Source: an uncultured Eubacterium sp.
GTDB taxonomy: Bacteria; Bacillota; Clostridia; Lachnospirales; Lachnospiraceae
Reading direction: 5' to 3'
Assembly: GCA_948579355.1 (NCBI GenBank)
Contig: CAPAOV010000001.1
Coordinates: 152,899 to 216,898, forward strand
DNA length: 64,000 nucleotides
Shown here: positions 41,740 to 49,864 of the stretch, in pieces
How positions within the stretch are numbered: position 1 is the stretch's first letter
How the letters are laid out: every line of letters begins with the position of its first letter
Notes under the pieces: generated by a model
What the model saw: only the letters and a program-made list of their open reading frames with translations
Told to the model about the DNA's origin: nothing
The model's database searches: none
Position numbers and translations under genes: made by a program

Positions 41740-43737
41740 ATGAGTAAAAGAGTTAAGAAAACAGTGACGGGTCTGCTGGTTGCCGCACTTTGTGTGGGAA
41801 GTCTGGCAGGAGCGTCGGACAAATCGGAAGCGAAAAAGAAAGCTTCCATCAAGAAAAAGAGTATAACAATTGTTAAGGGAAAGAGTAAGAAGATAACAAT
41901 TAAAAACAAGAAAAAGAAATGCCGTTATACGTTTAAGAGCAACAACAAAAAGGTTGCTACGGTTTCCAAAAAAGGAAAGGTAAAAGGCATCAAAGCCGGC
42001 TCTGCCAAAATTACGGTTAAGGAAGTAAAAGGCAAAAAGAAAAGAAGTCTTGGGAAAGTGAAAGTAAAAGTAACGGCTAAGAGTAAAGTACAGACATCCG
42101 GTACGCCGGCAACAACGCCGGACGGAAAGACAAATCAGCCGAAACCATCGGATGGCGCCAACGGCACTACACCGACACCGCCGACGTCAACAGCAACGTC
42201 AACGGCGACAGTAACGCCGTCACCGACTACATATGTTGAGAATCCGGCAGTTGCCGAAAATCCACTGATTTATTCGGATATACCGGATGTGGATTACATC
42301 CGTGTCGGGGAAGATTACTATATGGTTAGTACAACGATGTTCCTCAATCCGGGCGTGCCGATTATGCATTCCAAAGATTTAGTTCACTGGGAAATTGTTT
42401 CCTATGTTTACGATACATTGGAAGATAGTGACAAGACGAATCTGGTAAATGGAGAGCAGTGCTACGGCAAGGGTTCATGGGCGGCCAGCATCCGCTACAA
42501 TGAAACGGATAAGCTCTTCTATGTCTGCTTCTCGAGCAACGACCAGAACAAGGTATATATTTACACAACGGACGATATTAAGAGCGGCAACTGGAAGAAA
42601 CATTCCGCAAGTGGAACAAAGCATGATCCGGGCCTGCTGTTTGCTGACGGAAAGAATTACATCTTCTCCGGTAACGGCAACATAGCCATGCAGGAGTTTG
42701 AGCTGACCGAAGACGGAATTAAATTCGGTACGGCGAAAACGGTACTGAAGAAATCTTCTTCCAAGAATATTGTCAGCATTGAGGGATGTCACGCTTACAA
42801 AATAGGCGAGTATTACTATCTGTTCTTCATATCATGGCCGTCCGGCGACCAGAGAACAGAGTGGTGCTACCGCACCAAAGATTTGAACGGCGACTGGGAG
42901 GAGAAAAGAGTATTCCACAGCGGCGGTATCGCACAGGGTGGTATTATTGATACCCAGAACGGCGACTGGTACGCAATGCTGTTTAAAGACAGCGGCGCTG
43001 TCGGCCGTATTCCGGTGCTTCTTGAAGTGTATTGGGAAGACGGATGGCCGATGATGGGAACAAATGGCAAGCAAAATTCTGCGAAGAAGATGGAAGTAAA
43101 ACTTGAGAATAGCGGACAAAATTACATATATGCCGACGATACCTTTGACTATGACGAAAACAAACTGCAGCTTGTATGGCAGTGGAACCATAATCCGGAT
43201 AATGCTAACTGGTCAGTGACAGAGCGCAAAGGATATCTTCGCCTCAAAACAGGCTCTCTGGCAAATACAATCGTTGACGCAAGAAACTCCCTGACGCAGA
43301 GAACATTTGGCAAAAAGTGTACGAGTGAGGCGGCAATTGATGTAAGCAATATGAAAGATGGCGATTATGCCGGTATTTGTGCATTCCAGAACGACTACGG
43401 TCAGGTCGGCGTCATGAAAGAAGATGGAAAAACCTATCTCTACTATGGAGCAGGACAGTGGATGGACGGAGATAAAGCGGTAAATACGATGACGGTAGCA
43501 GATGGCAGAATTGAGCTTCAGCAGTCTCAGGTGTACTTGAAGATTAATTATAATTTTTCCACGAATAAAGCAACGTTCCAGTATTCTCTTGACGGCACGG
43601 CATGGAATGATATTGGAAGCGAGCTGGTGATGTCTTATAATCTGAAAGTATTTATGGGATATCGAACTTATTTGTACAATTATGCAACAAAAGAGACCGG
43701 CGGTTATGTAGATTTTGATTATTACAAAATTTATTAA
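41740..43737 (+). CDS. Secreted GH43 beta-xylosidase/arabinosidase-like enzyme with Lys-rich Ig-like module
   Basis: 665 residues. Signal peptide about 1-30 (LAGASDKSEAKKK). Lys-rich Ig-like domain about 32-112 (TVSKKGKVKGIKAGSAKITVK). Thr/Pro-rich linker about 115-165. GH43 propeller about 168-450 with base Asp183 (DIPDVDYIRVGEDYY), Asp296 (KHDPGLLF) and acid Glu348 (SIEGCHAYKIGEYYYLFF). A C-terminal concanavalin-like beta-sandwich (about 460-665), as in GH43 xylosidases, ends in DFDYYKIY. It starts 27 bases after the AraC stop with AGGAGG upstream, so the two are likely cotranscribed. Confidence 0.87.
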   Translation: MSKRVKKTVTGLLVAALCVGSLAGASDKSEAKKKASIKKKSITIVKGKSKKITIKNKKKKCRYTFKSNNKKVATVSKKGKVKGIKAGSAKITVKEVKGKKKRSLGKVKVKVTAKSKVQTSGTPATTPDGKTNQPKPSDGANGTTPTPPTSTATSTATVTPSPTTYVENPAVAENPLIYSDIPDVDYIRVGEDYYMVSTTMFLNPGVPIMHSKDLVHWEIVSYVYDTLEDSDKTNLVNGEQCYGKGSWAASIRYNETDKLFYVCFSSNDQNKVYIYTTDDIKSGNWKKHSASGTKHDPGLLFADGKNYIFSGNGNIAMQEFELTEDGIKFGTAKTVLKKSSSKNIVSIEGCHAYKIGEYYYLFFISWPSGDQRTEWCYRTKDLNGDWEEKRVFHSGGIAQGGIIDTQNGDWYAMLFKDSGAVGRIPVLLEVYWEDGWPMMGTNGKQNSAKKMEVKLENSGQNYIYADDTFDYDENKLQLVWQWNHNPDNANWSVTERKGYLRLKTGSLANTIVDARNSLTQRTFGKKCTSEAAIDVSNMKDGDYAGICAFQNDYGQVGVMKEDGKTYLYYGAGQWMDGDKAVNTMTVADGRIELQQSQVYLKINYNFSTNKATFQYSLDGTAWNDIGSELVMSYNLKVFMGYRTYLYNYATKETGGYVDFDYYKIY

Positions 43738-43767
43738 AATCAATTAGGGAGTAATTTTTAATATTGC

Positions 43768-43796
43768 TTGCGTAATTGAGGAAAAAGAGTTATAAT
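43768..43796 (+). promoter_or_regulatory. Promoter of the third secreted protein gene
   Basis: TTGCGT (43768-43773), 17 bases, TATAAT (43791-43796), about 75 bases before the start codon. This leaves a leader of about 70 bases. Confidence 0.65.
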
Positions 43797-43871
43797 TAGA
43801 GCATAATGTGGGGGTAGAATACCGTTTTACCTCGCATCATTAATAGCAATTAAAAAAGAAAGGGGATTATC

Positions 43872-44813
43872 ATGAGTACAATGGTAAAGAAAAACGCAAA
43901 AGGTCTTGCTGTAGTATTATCTGCTGCCATGGTTTTTAGTGCAACAGCGATGCCTGCTTCTGACGCGAAAGCAAAGAAACCGAAATTGAGCACGACAAAG
44001 GTTTCTATCGTAAAAGGAGCAAAGAAAAAAGTAACTGTAAAAAATGCAAAAAAAGTAACATGGAAGCTGACAAAGGCTGCTAAAAAAGTAGTATCTTTGT
44101 CTAAAAAGTCAAAGAAAGGCGCAACGATTAAAGGTAAGGCAGTTGGAAAAGCTAAGATTACCGTAAAAATGAAATATGGTAAGAAAACTTTGACAAAGAA
44201 GATTAGCGTAACGGTAAAGAAAGCGGATACAACTACGAACAATTCCACGCCGACACCGACGCCACCGACAAATAACAACAAAGCAACACCGACACCACCA
44301 ACATCGTCAGCAACACCGACACCGCCGACAGGTCCGACAGAAGAGCCGACAGATCCACCAAAACCGGGATACAAAAAGCTGAAAGTAGATTTGTCTACGG
44401 CAGTTGATGTAGCAGGTGAACCAATTCCTTATGATGCAGAGAAAGGTACTTTGTCAATACAGGATACATCTATTTTCCGTGTAGATATTCCTGAGGCATT
44501 GGCACCGGGCAGCTTGATGGATGTTACAGTTAAAGGTACATTGAATGGCGAAAAAGGTTTCCGTGCTTATTTCATTAATAATAACGAAGATGTGAACATA
44601 TCTACGGATATTGCTATTTCCGATGATGACAATATTCCACTTGGCGAGCCGTTTGAGTGGAAGTTCACGTTGGAAGTAAGCGAGGATTTAGAGCAGGAAG
44701 CAACGCAGCTTCAGTTCAAAGGTATAACATATGCGGATGATATTGATGACCTGACAATCTCTGAGATTGTAATGGAATACAAAAATGCAGCCGGAGGAGA
44801 ACAGCAGCAATAG
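43872..44813 (+). CDS. Secreted protein with Lys-rich Ig-like module, Pro/Thr linker and a C-terminal beta domain; no enzyme domain
   Basis: 313 residues. Signal peptide about 1-35 (ATAMPASDAKAKK). Lys-saturated Ig-like domain about 37-120, where roughly every third residue is Lys. Linker of PTPTPP-type repeats about 123-165. C-terminal domain about 168-313 with DTSIFRVDIPEALAPGS and FKGITYADDIDDLTISEIV, which looks like a carbohydrate-binding jelly roll. It follows the GH43 pair but has its own promoter and terminator. It may bind the same polysaccharide or display it at the surface; no activity can be assigned. The ribosome-binding site is AAAGGGG. Confidence 0.78.
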   Translation: MSTMVKKNAKGLAVVLSAAMVFSATAMPASDAKAKKPKLSTTKVSIVKGAKKKVTVKNAKKVTWKLTKAAKKVVSLSKKSKKGATIKGKAVGKAKITVKMKYGKKTLTKKISVTVKKADTTTNNSTPTPTPPTNNNKATPTPPTSSATPTPPTGPTEEPTDPPKPGYKKLKVDLSTAVDVAGEPIPYDAEKGTLSIQDTSIFRVDIPEALAPGSLMDVTVKGTLNGEKGFRAYFINNNEDVNISTDIAISDDDNIPLGEPFEWKFTLEVSEDLEQEATQLQFKGITYADDIDDLTISEIVMEYKNAAGGEQQQ

Positions 44814-44852
44814 CATTTTCCTAAGTTGAGTAGTATTATCCTGAATTATTAG

Positions 44853-44898
44853 TAACTGCCGCTTTCGTGATGAGGCAATCACGGAGCGGCAGTTTTTT
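44853..44898 (+). terminator. Intrinsic terminator after the third secreted protein
   Basis: AACTGCCGCT (44853-44862) pairs with AGCGGCAGTT (44885-44894), extended inwards by CGTGA/TCACG, followed by TTTTTT. Confidence 0.85.
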
Positions 44899-44933
44899 GT
44901 ATGCATAAGGGAAGCGAAAATTTTGTTTTGGGG

Positions 44934-44962
44934 TTGCATTTTTTTCCATAGTGCGATATAAT
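44934..44962 (+). promoter_or_regulatory. Promoter of the unknown gene at 45046
   Basis: TTGCAT (44934-44939), 17 bases, TATAAT (44957-44962). Strong -10 match. Confidence 0.7.
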
Positions 44963-45045
44963 TAAATAGAATAAATAGGCGTTTCTTAATTGTTTATTAA
45001 GGAGTAAAATTGCCATTATGGCGTGCCACGGAGGGCGTGATAATT

Positions 45046-45672
45046 ATGGTAGAGGCATACAATTTATATTTAGGTGGATATTTGCCAAAGGTTTCTCCTA
45101 AAAGCAGTGTCCATAACAAAAATCAATTAAAAAGTAAATATAAGAGTATCATGAGTCTGAACAATGCGACTCCTCTTGTCATGGTAAAATTATCAAATGA
45201 AACACAGGCGTATGCACTGCATGTGAAAGAAATGTCCATGGAACTCGGGGAGGCTGCAGAGGAAAGCTTGAGCGGACGGCCGCAGGACAAAACAGAAAAT
45301 CTTATGAAGATGGGCGGTTTGTTTAACAAACTGTTAGAAAAGAGTGATGAATTTGGTCTTGCGTCTGGGAAACCATCCCGGCCGGGGGGAGAGTTGCGCA
45401 ATTTAGTTGAGCGCAATATGGCGGAATTGCTAGAGTCTGGTATTGCGGTAGACGATAACGGCTATTTGGTTATGCCGGAGAAAGAAGAATTGCTGCGTGT
45501 GCCGGAAGAATTTACGAGACAACTGGCAGAAAAGTGTGAGAAAATGAGTATGAACCCGATGGAATATGTCGATAAGAAAGTATACAGTTATGCTCATTTG
45601 CATCGCAATGATATTGGTTCCGCATATGAGGCTTCAATTTACAGCGGAATGTTATTTAATTCCTATTGTTAA
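45046..45672 (+). CDS. Unknown cytoplasmic helical protein
   Basis: 208 residues with no signal peptide or membrane segment, largely helical. Features are an N-terminal MVEAYNLYLGGYLPK, a basic KNQLKSKYKSIMSL, and an ALHVKEMSMELGEAAEESL stretch that may form a coiled coil. No family recognised with certainty. ATG 45046 is used because GGAGGG lies about 11 bases before it; GTG 45037 is too close to that site. The gene has its own promoter, and its 3' end overlaps the end of a minus-strand membrane protein gene by 21 bases. Confidence 0.65.
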   Translation: MVEAYNLYLGGYLPKVSPKSSVHNKNQLKSKYKSIMSLNNATPLVMVKLSNETQAYALHVKEMSMELGEAAEESLSGRPQDKTENLMKMGGLFNKLLEKSDEFGLASGKPSRPGGELRNLVERNMAELLESGIAVDDNGYLVMPEKEELLRVPEEFTRQLAEKCEKMSMNPMEYVDKKVYSYAHLHRNDIGSAYEASIYSGMLFNSYC

Positions 45673-46161
45673 TCGCTGCAGGCAAAGTCTTGTGACAAAG
45701 CCAATGAGTGCGCCGGCGATAAGCCCGGCAAAGTAGAGAAAAGGAAGATAAGGCAGAATCGCAGACAGGCCGACGAGGAAAGAGGCCACGGCAAACTGTC
45801 CCAAATTATGAATGATACCACCGACACAACTAACACTAACGAGTGATAGTTGTGTCTTTTTTAATGGGAAAAGAAGCAAATACATGACAAAAAGGCTTGT
45901 AATGCTGCCGGCAAGGCTATAGAAAAAGCCAAATAAACTTCCGAAAGTAAAGGCATTTAGCAGATTTCGCAGAAAGGAAATGGCGAAAGCGTATGGCAGT
46001 CCGAACTGGCACAAGGCGAGTACGATGACGAGATTCGCTAACCCGAGTTTGATGCCCGGAAAGGGAATGGGAAGTGGAAATAGGTTTTCAATATAACTGA
46101 AGATAAAGGCAATGGCAATATAGATAGAAAGGATAGCCATTGTTGTCGTTTTGTTTTTCAT
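45652..46161 (-). CDS. Gx transporter family protein (heptaprenyl-diphosphate-synthase component I-like membrane protein)
   Basis: 169 residues with about five membrane helices and the family start FPGIKLGLANLVIVLAL followed by RNLLNAFTFGSLFGFFYSL. Family PF07456-type proteins are called Gx transporters or component I of heptaprenyl diphosphate synthase; the substrate is not settled. It lies 86 bases after the NusG-domain-II protein gene on the same strand. This gene pair is common in anaerobes with Rnf, often near the flavin transferase ApbE. Convergent overlap of 21 bases with the preceding plus-strand gene. Confidence 0.85.
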   Translation of the reverse strand: MKNKTTTMAILSIYIAIAFIFSYIENLFPLPIPFPGIKLGLANLVIVLALCQFGLPYAFAISFLRNLLNAFTFGSLFGFFYSLAGSITSLFVMYLLLFPLKKTQLSLVSVSCVGGIIHNLGQFAVASFLVGLSAILPYLPFLYFAGLIAGALIGFVTRLCLQRLTIGIK

Positions 46162-46247
46162 ATTAATCCTCGTTTCTGAAGCGATTTATCGTGAAGAGCC
46201 GCACGAGAAAAGCCGAAGAGTTTCTTGTGCCGGAACAATAAGTTACG

Positions 46248-46640
46248 TCAGTGTATGACGGCATCCGGCTGCGAGTCAGTTCCGTCGGTTTCTACGATTG
46301 CTAAGACGAGCCGGTGGGGAAGACAGACAATACTTTCTCCCGGCCTGCTTATGGCTTTTGTGTGGACGCATGTGCGGTCGTGGCAGTTTGCCTCTGTCAT
46401 TCGGACAGTACCGTCTTGTATCCGGAAGCGATTTATGATATGATTAGAGGCAGAGACTTCTCTGTCAGTGTCCTGCTCTAAGGGAAGCCTCATCTGGAGC
46501 TGTCCATTGAGGCGGACTTCCAGAATGCCGTGTTCTGAGGCAGATGGGAAAAAGACCCAGACAGATAAGATGATTCCGATTATAAATAGCAGAGTCAGAA
46601 AACAAATATCACGTATTTGAAATGGATTTGTCTTTACCAT
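46248..46640 (-). CDS. NusG domain II-containing membrane-anchored protein
   Basis: 130 residues: one N-terminal membrane helix (about 13-33), then an exported NusG-domain-II fold with ILEVRLNGQLQMRLPLEQ, the Cys pair in EANCHDRTCVHTKAI and a terminal blocks SIVCLPHRLVLAIV. The family is usually found beside Gx transporters in Firmicutes and is thought to be linked to electron transfer or flavin handling, which is unproven. The ribosome-binding site AAAGGAGG is strong. A minus-strand promoter lies upstream. Confidence 0.85.
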   Translation of the reverse strand: MVKTNPFQIRDICFLTLLFIIGIILSVWVFFPSASEHGILEVRLNGQLQMRLPLEQDTDREVSASNHIINRFRIQDGTVRMTEANCHDRTCVHTKAISRPGESIVCLPHRLVLAIVETDGTDSQPDAVIH

Positions 46641-46672
46641 AAAAAGACCTCCTTTGTGATGCGTACAAAGAT

Positions 46673-46701
46673 ACGATAGCAGATTTTATTTGGAAAGTCA
46701 A
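46673..46701 (-). promoter_or_regulatory. Minus-strand promoter of the NusG-II/Gx pair
   Basis: On the minus strand TTGACT (46701-46696), 17 bases, TATCGT (46678-46673). It lies just upstream of the NusG-domain-II gene. Confidence 0.6.
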
Positions 46702-46720
46702 AGAAGAAAGGATGAAAACA

Positions 46721-47992
46721 ATGCAACAAAAAGTTGGGAGAAAAATTTTATTAGCAGCGCTGATGCTGCTTGTGCTGCCGGTGGCTGCGGGCAAGGTGGC
46801 GAATGCGGCTGTACCGACGCCGGAAAATGACTATAAACAGGGAAAAGTGTATAAGATATCGCCAAAGACGAAACCGCTGAAAGCGTCAAAGTATAAAAAG
46901 TCCAGTTTGTACAATGCGAAAACAAGGAATTATTTTACGATACGTTCTTATATGGAGAAATTCCAAAAAGCGGGAAAAGGGACGCTCGTACTGAAGAAAG
47001 GAACATACACGATTACCAATACGATACTCGTTCCCTCGAATGTTACCATTATTTTTGAAGATGGCGTCAAGATTGTAAAAGGAAAGAAGACGAATAAGAA
47101 AAGGATGCCTGCCTCGATTACGGTATTTCAGCTCCTGCGTCCGTCCAAGGCAAAGAAGAGCAGGGTGTATGGGCGTTATCAGGGAGAGAAGAATATACAT
47201 TTTGTCGGCAAAGGAAATGTGTCGATGAATTTAAAATATATGAAATACGCGATTGGCATTGTGATGGGACACAATAGCAATGTCACGGTCGATAATATTT
47301 CTTTTTCCAATATGAACGGGGCACATTTTATTGAAATGGATGCCTCACAGAATGTAAGAGTGTCAAACTGTTCCTTTAAAAATGTGAAAAAGGGCTCGGA
47401 TATGGTGAAAGAAGCTATCAATATTGATACGCCGGATAAAGCCACACAGGGGTTTAACAATGCCTGGTCGAAAATGGACAAGACGCCAAATCGAAACGTG
47501 ACGATTGAGAACTGCCGGTTTTCGAATCTGGGCCGCGCTATCGGAACACATAAATACAGCGCCAAAGGGAAACAGCAGATGTACCACACGGGAGTGATAA
47601 TTCGCAACAACTGGATTAGCAATATGAAATGGGATTCCCCGATTCGCATTATGAACTGGAAAGATTCGGTTGTAGAGAATAATACCATACAGGCAATTAA
47701 GCAGCCGGGGAAAGACAATACGAGAGGTATTCTTGTGAGTGGCGCCGTCAATGTTGCCATTCGCAATAATGAGATAAGCGGTGCAGGACGCTCCATCCAG
47801 TATATCGCATGGAAGAACAGCGGTCCGGGGTCACAATATCCGATTACTTACAATGCATTGACGCAAAGCAATCGGGATGATTTGGCAACGAATATTGGAA
47901 GAGATTTGTCGCTCGGCGAATACTTTGTTCGTATTTGTCCGGTATATAACGTGTTCACGAATGCGGAAACGGTAGATATTGTTCGCGGGTAG
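46721..47992 (+). CDS. Secreted right-handed beta-helix protein (pectate-lyase-like fold)
   Basis: 423 residues. A signal peptide (about 1-30) ends near KVANAAV. A beta-helix repeat region covers about 60-400, with strings such as NVTVDNISFSNMNG, NVRVSNCSFKNV, NVTIENCRFSNLG and SVVENNTI and a conserved Asn ladder. This fold occurs in polysaccharide lyases and surface proteins; the catalytic site of a known lyase family is not recognised. ATG 46721 is favoured over 46712 because the GAAAGG site is directly adjacent to the latter. The leading part is Lys-rich like the other secreted proteins. Confidence 0.78.
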   Translation: MQQKVGRKILLAALMLLVLPVAAGKVANAAVPTPENDYKQGKVYKISPKTKPLKASKYKKSSLYNAKTRNYFTIRSYMEKFQKAGKGTLVLKKGTYTITNTILVPSNVTIIFEDGVKIVKGKKTNKKRMPASITVFQLLRPSKAKKSRVYGRYQGEKNIHFVGKGNVSMNLKYMKYAIGIVMGHNSNVTVDNISFSNMNGAHFIEMDASQNVRVSNCSFKNVKKGSDMVKEAINIDTPDKATQGFNNAWSKMDKTPNRNVTIENCRFSNLGRAIGTHKYSAKGKQQMYHTGVIIRNNWISNMKWDSPIRIMNWKDSVVENNTIQAIKQPGKDNTRGILVSGAVNVAIRNNEISGAGRSIQYIAWKNSGPGSQYPITYNALTQSNRDDLATNIGRDLSLGEYFVRICPVYNVFTNAETVDIVRG

Positions 47993-48012
47993 ACGGCACT
48001 TGCAGTAGTGTA

Positions 48013-48309
48013 GCAGGTATCCCACCGTATCTCATCCGGTACACACTCCCGACGAAAAATAAATTGTTTCCCGCGTGTACAGAGGACTTGCGCCGCTCCT
48101 CGCAAAACTCGCTGCCCACAGTAAAAATACAATTGTTCCGGTGGTGCGCTAGTACCGTTGCGTAGCGGCTTAGTGCAAACGGGCTGTCAAAAGTCAGGGA
48201 AAACGACAGCAGACATCTTAGACAATGCTGCGGGCGGCGCTCTGTAAACGGAGGGAAACAATAATTTTTCGGGGAGTGATACAAGGACAAGATACGGCGG
48301 GATACCTGC
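48013..48309. repeat. Intergenic element with about 72-bp terminal inverted repeats (copy B)
   Basis: The left arm (48013-48085) and the right arm (48239-48309) are inverted copies of each other: both read GCAGGTATCCC then CCGTATCT at the outside, and GAAAAAT, ATTGTTTCCC and TACAGAG towards the centre, with about four matches in five. The centre (48086-48238) holds hairpin GCTGTC...GACAGC. The right part matches copy A at 31071-31243 in opposite orientation. No transposase, no credible gene. Fits a MITE-like or BOX-like hairpin element or a structured RNA; which one is not known. Confidence 0.8.
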
Positions 48310-48350
48310 GTTCTGCTTGCTGCTTTACCTGCTGCCCCGACAAAAAAGTA

Positions 48351-48380
48351 TTGACGAAGACCTAATCATTGTGTTATAGT
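48351..48380 (+). promoter_or_regulatory. Promoter of the rpmG-secE-nusG operon, inside a terminator-like hairpin
   Basis: TTGACG (48351-48356), 18 bases, TATAGT (48375-48380). Predicted start near 48387. The -10 box lies in the loop of the hairpin at 48358-48402. Confidence 0.65.
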
Positions 48381-48409
48381 ATTCTAGCGATGAATTAGGT
48401 CTTTTTTTT
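48358..48409 (+). terminator. Terminator-like hairpin overlapping the rpmG promoter
   Basis: AGACCTAAT (48358-48366) pairs with ATTAGGTCT (48394-48402), loop 27 bases, followed by T8. It could stop transcripts coming from upstream but would not form in RNA started at the internal promoter. Confidence 0.55.
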
Positions 48410-48470
48410 ATGCCTGAAATTTTGACTGACTGCAATAAGCAGCGACAATAACAATCACGGAGGTGACAAG

Positions 48471-48620
48471 ATGCGTACTAAGATAACTTTGGAATGTACA
48501 GAGTGCAAGCAGCGCAATTACAACATGACCAAAGATAAGAAGAACCATCCGGACAGAATGGAAACAAAGAAGTATTGTAGATTTTGCAAGAAACACACGT
48601 TGCATAAGGAGACAAAATAG
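48471..48620 (+). CDS. rpmG: Ribosomal protein L33
   Basis: A 49-residue large-subunit ribosomal protein, too short for many gene finders. It begins MRTKITLECTECKQRNY and has the zinc-ribbon cysteine pairs CTEC and CRFC (Cys+ type L33). The ribosome-binding site GGAGGTG is 8 bases before the ATG. L33 beside secE and nusG is the classic Firmicutes order. Confidence 0.95.
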   Translation: MRTKITLECTECKQRNYNMTKDKKNHPDRMETKKYCRFCKKHTLHKETK

Positions 48621-48656
48621 TCTCTGTGATGATGTTTCAGAAAGGATGTGTGTCAC

Positions 48657-48857
48657 ATGAGCGAAGCAGAAAAGACTTCAAAAACCAGCTTCTTCAAGAA
48701 TGTGAAAAGCGAATTTAAGAAGTGCACATGGCCAAAGAAAGAGGACTTAGCAAAACAGTCGGCTTTGGTTATTACGGTTTCCGTATTACTTGGTGTACTC
48801 ATTGCCGGTATCGACTGGGCAATCCGCCTTGGGTTGACAGCGCTGAACCTTGCATAG
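48657..48857 (+). CDS. secE: SecE, preprotein translocase subunit
   Basis: A 66-residue SecE with one membrane helix near the C-terminus (about 40-60), preceded by the family block FKKCTWPKKEDL. It stabilises SecY in the SecYEG channel. ATG 48657 is chosen; an earlier GTG at 48648 lies inside the AAAGGA ribosome-binding region. Confidence 0.93.
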   Translation: MSEAEKTSKTSFFKNVKSEFKKCTWPKKEDLAKQSALVITVSVLLGVLIAGIDWAIRLGLTALNLA

Positions 48858-48866
48858 GAGGTAACT

Positions 48867-49385
48867 ATGGCAGAAGAAGCAAAATGGTATGTAGTTCATA
48901 CTTATTCCGGATATGAGAATAAGGTAAAAGCAGATATTGAGAAGACAATTGAAAATCGTAATCTGCAAAATCAGATCATGGAAGTGATGATTCCGCTCCA
49001 GACCGTTGTCGAAGAGAGGAACGGCGAGAAGAAACAGGTGCAGAAGAAGATGTTTCCGGCGTATGTTCTGATTAACATGATTATGAATGACCAGACATGG
49101 TATGTTGTGCGAAACACGCGTGGCGTAACCGGTTTTGTCGGGCCCGGTTCGAAACCGGTACCCCTGACAGAAGAAGAAATTACCAACATGGGATTTTTGG
49201 CGGAAGCGGAACAATCGCCGTTTTCCATTGGCGATTTGGTTGTCGTTACCGAGGGAGTATGGCAGGATACTAACGGCGTCGTTCAGGAAGTTCATCCGGC
49301 CAAACAGATGGCAGTCATTATTATTGACATGTTTGGACGCGATACTCCGGTAGAGATTGATTTCTCAGATTTGAAACTGGTTTAA
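48867..49385 (+). CDS. nusG: Transcription termination/antitermination factor NusG
   Basis: 172 residues: an NGN domain (WYVVHTYSGYENKVKADIE, later NTRGVTGFVGPG) and a C-terminal KOW domain (FSIGDLVVVTEGVWQDTNG). It binds RNA polymerase and affects pausing and Rho activity. It has a strong AGGAGG site, 9 bases after secE. Confidence 0.96.
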   Translation: MAEEAKWYVVHTYSGYENKVKADIEKTIENRNLQNQIMEVMIPLQTVVEERNGEKKQVQKKMFPAYVLINMIMNDQTWYVVRNTRGVTGFVGPGSKPVPLTEEEITNMGFLAEAEQSPFSIGDLVVVTEGVWQDTNGVVQEVHPAKQMAVIIIDMFGRDTPVEIDFSDLKLV

Positions 49386-49406
49386 TCGATTAGGAGGAAA
49401 TGTAAA

Positions 49407-49832
49407 ATGGCTAAAAAAGTCGAAGGATATATTAAATTACAGATTCCGGCAGGCAAGGCAACTCCGGCTCCGCCGGTAGGTCCTGCACTTGGACAGCACG
49501 GAATCAACATTGCTCAGTTCACAAAAGAGTTTAATGCTCAGACTCAGGGACAGGATGGAATGATCATTCCTGTCGTTATCACTGTCTATGCGGACAGAAG
49601 TTTCAGTTTTGTATGTAAGACTCCGCCGGCGGCTGTTCTTTTGAAGAAAGCCTGCAAGATACAGTCCGGTTCCGGTGAGCCGAATAAGAAGAAGGTTGCC
49701 ACGATTTCCAAAGATGACCTTCAGAAAATCGCAGAGACAAAGATGCCTGACTTAAACGCAGGCAGCATGGAAGCTGCTATCAGCATGATTGCCGGTACGG
49801 CAAGAAGTATGGGCATCACAGTAGAAGAATAG
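49407..49832 (+). CDS. rplK: Ribosomal protein L11
   Basis: 141 residues with the L11 start KLQIPAGKATPAPPVGPALGQ and end TARSMGITVEE. It forms the GTPase-associated centre with L10 and L12. It has a TAGGAGG site, 21 bases after nusG. Confidence 0.97.
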   Translation: MAKKVEGYIKLQIPAGKATPAPPVGPALGQHGINIAQFTKEFNAQTQGQDGMIIPVVITVYADRSFSFVCKTPPAAVLLKKACKIQSGSGEPNKKKVATISKDDLQKIAETKMPDLNAGSMEAAISMIAGTARSMGITVEE

Positions 49833-49864
49833 TCAAAACAGGATTGAAAAAAGATTTAATGTCA

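Noticed and set aside
44240..44360. ACACCGACACCACC-type repeats
   Set aside because: Linker coding sequence of the third secreted protein, the same pattern as in the GH43 genes.
47955..48290. Minus-strand frame of 111 codons in the 48-kb element
   Set aside because: It runs through the inverted repeats and into the end of the beta-helix gene on the other strand. No ribosome-binding site or conserved domain is visible.
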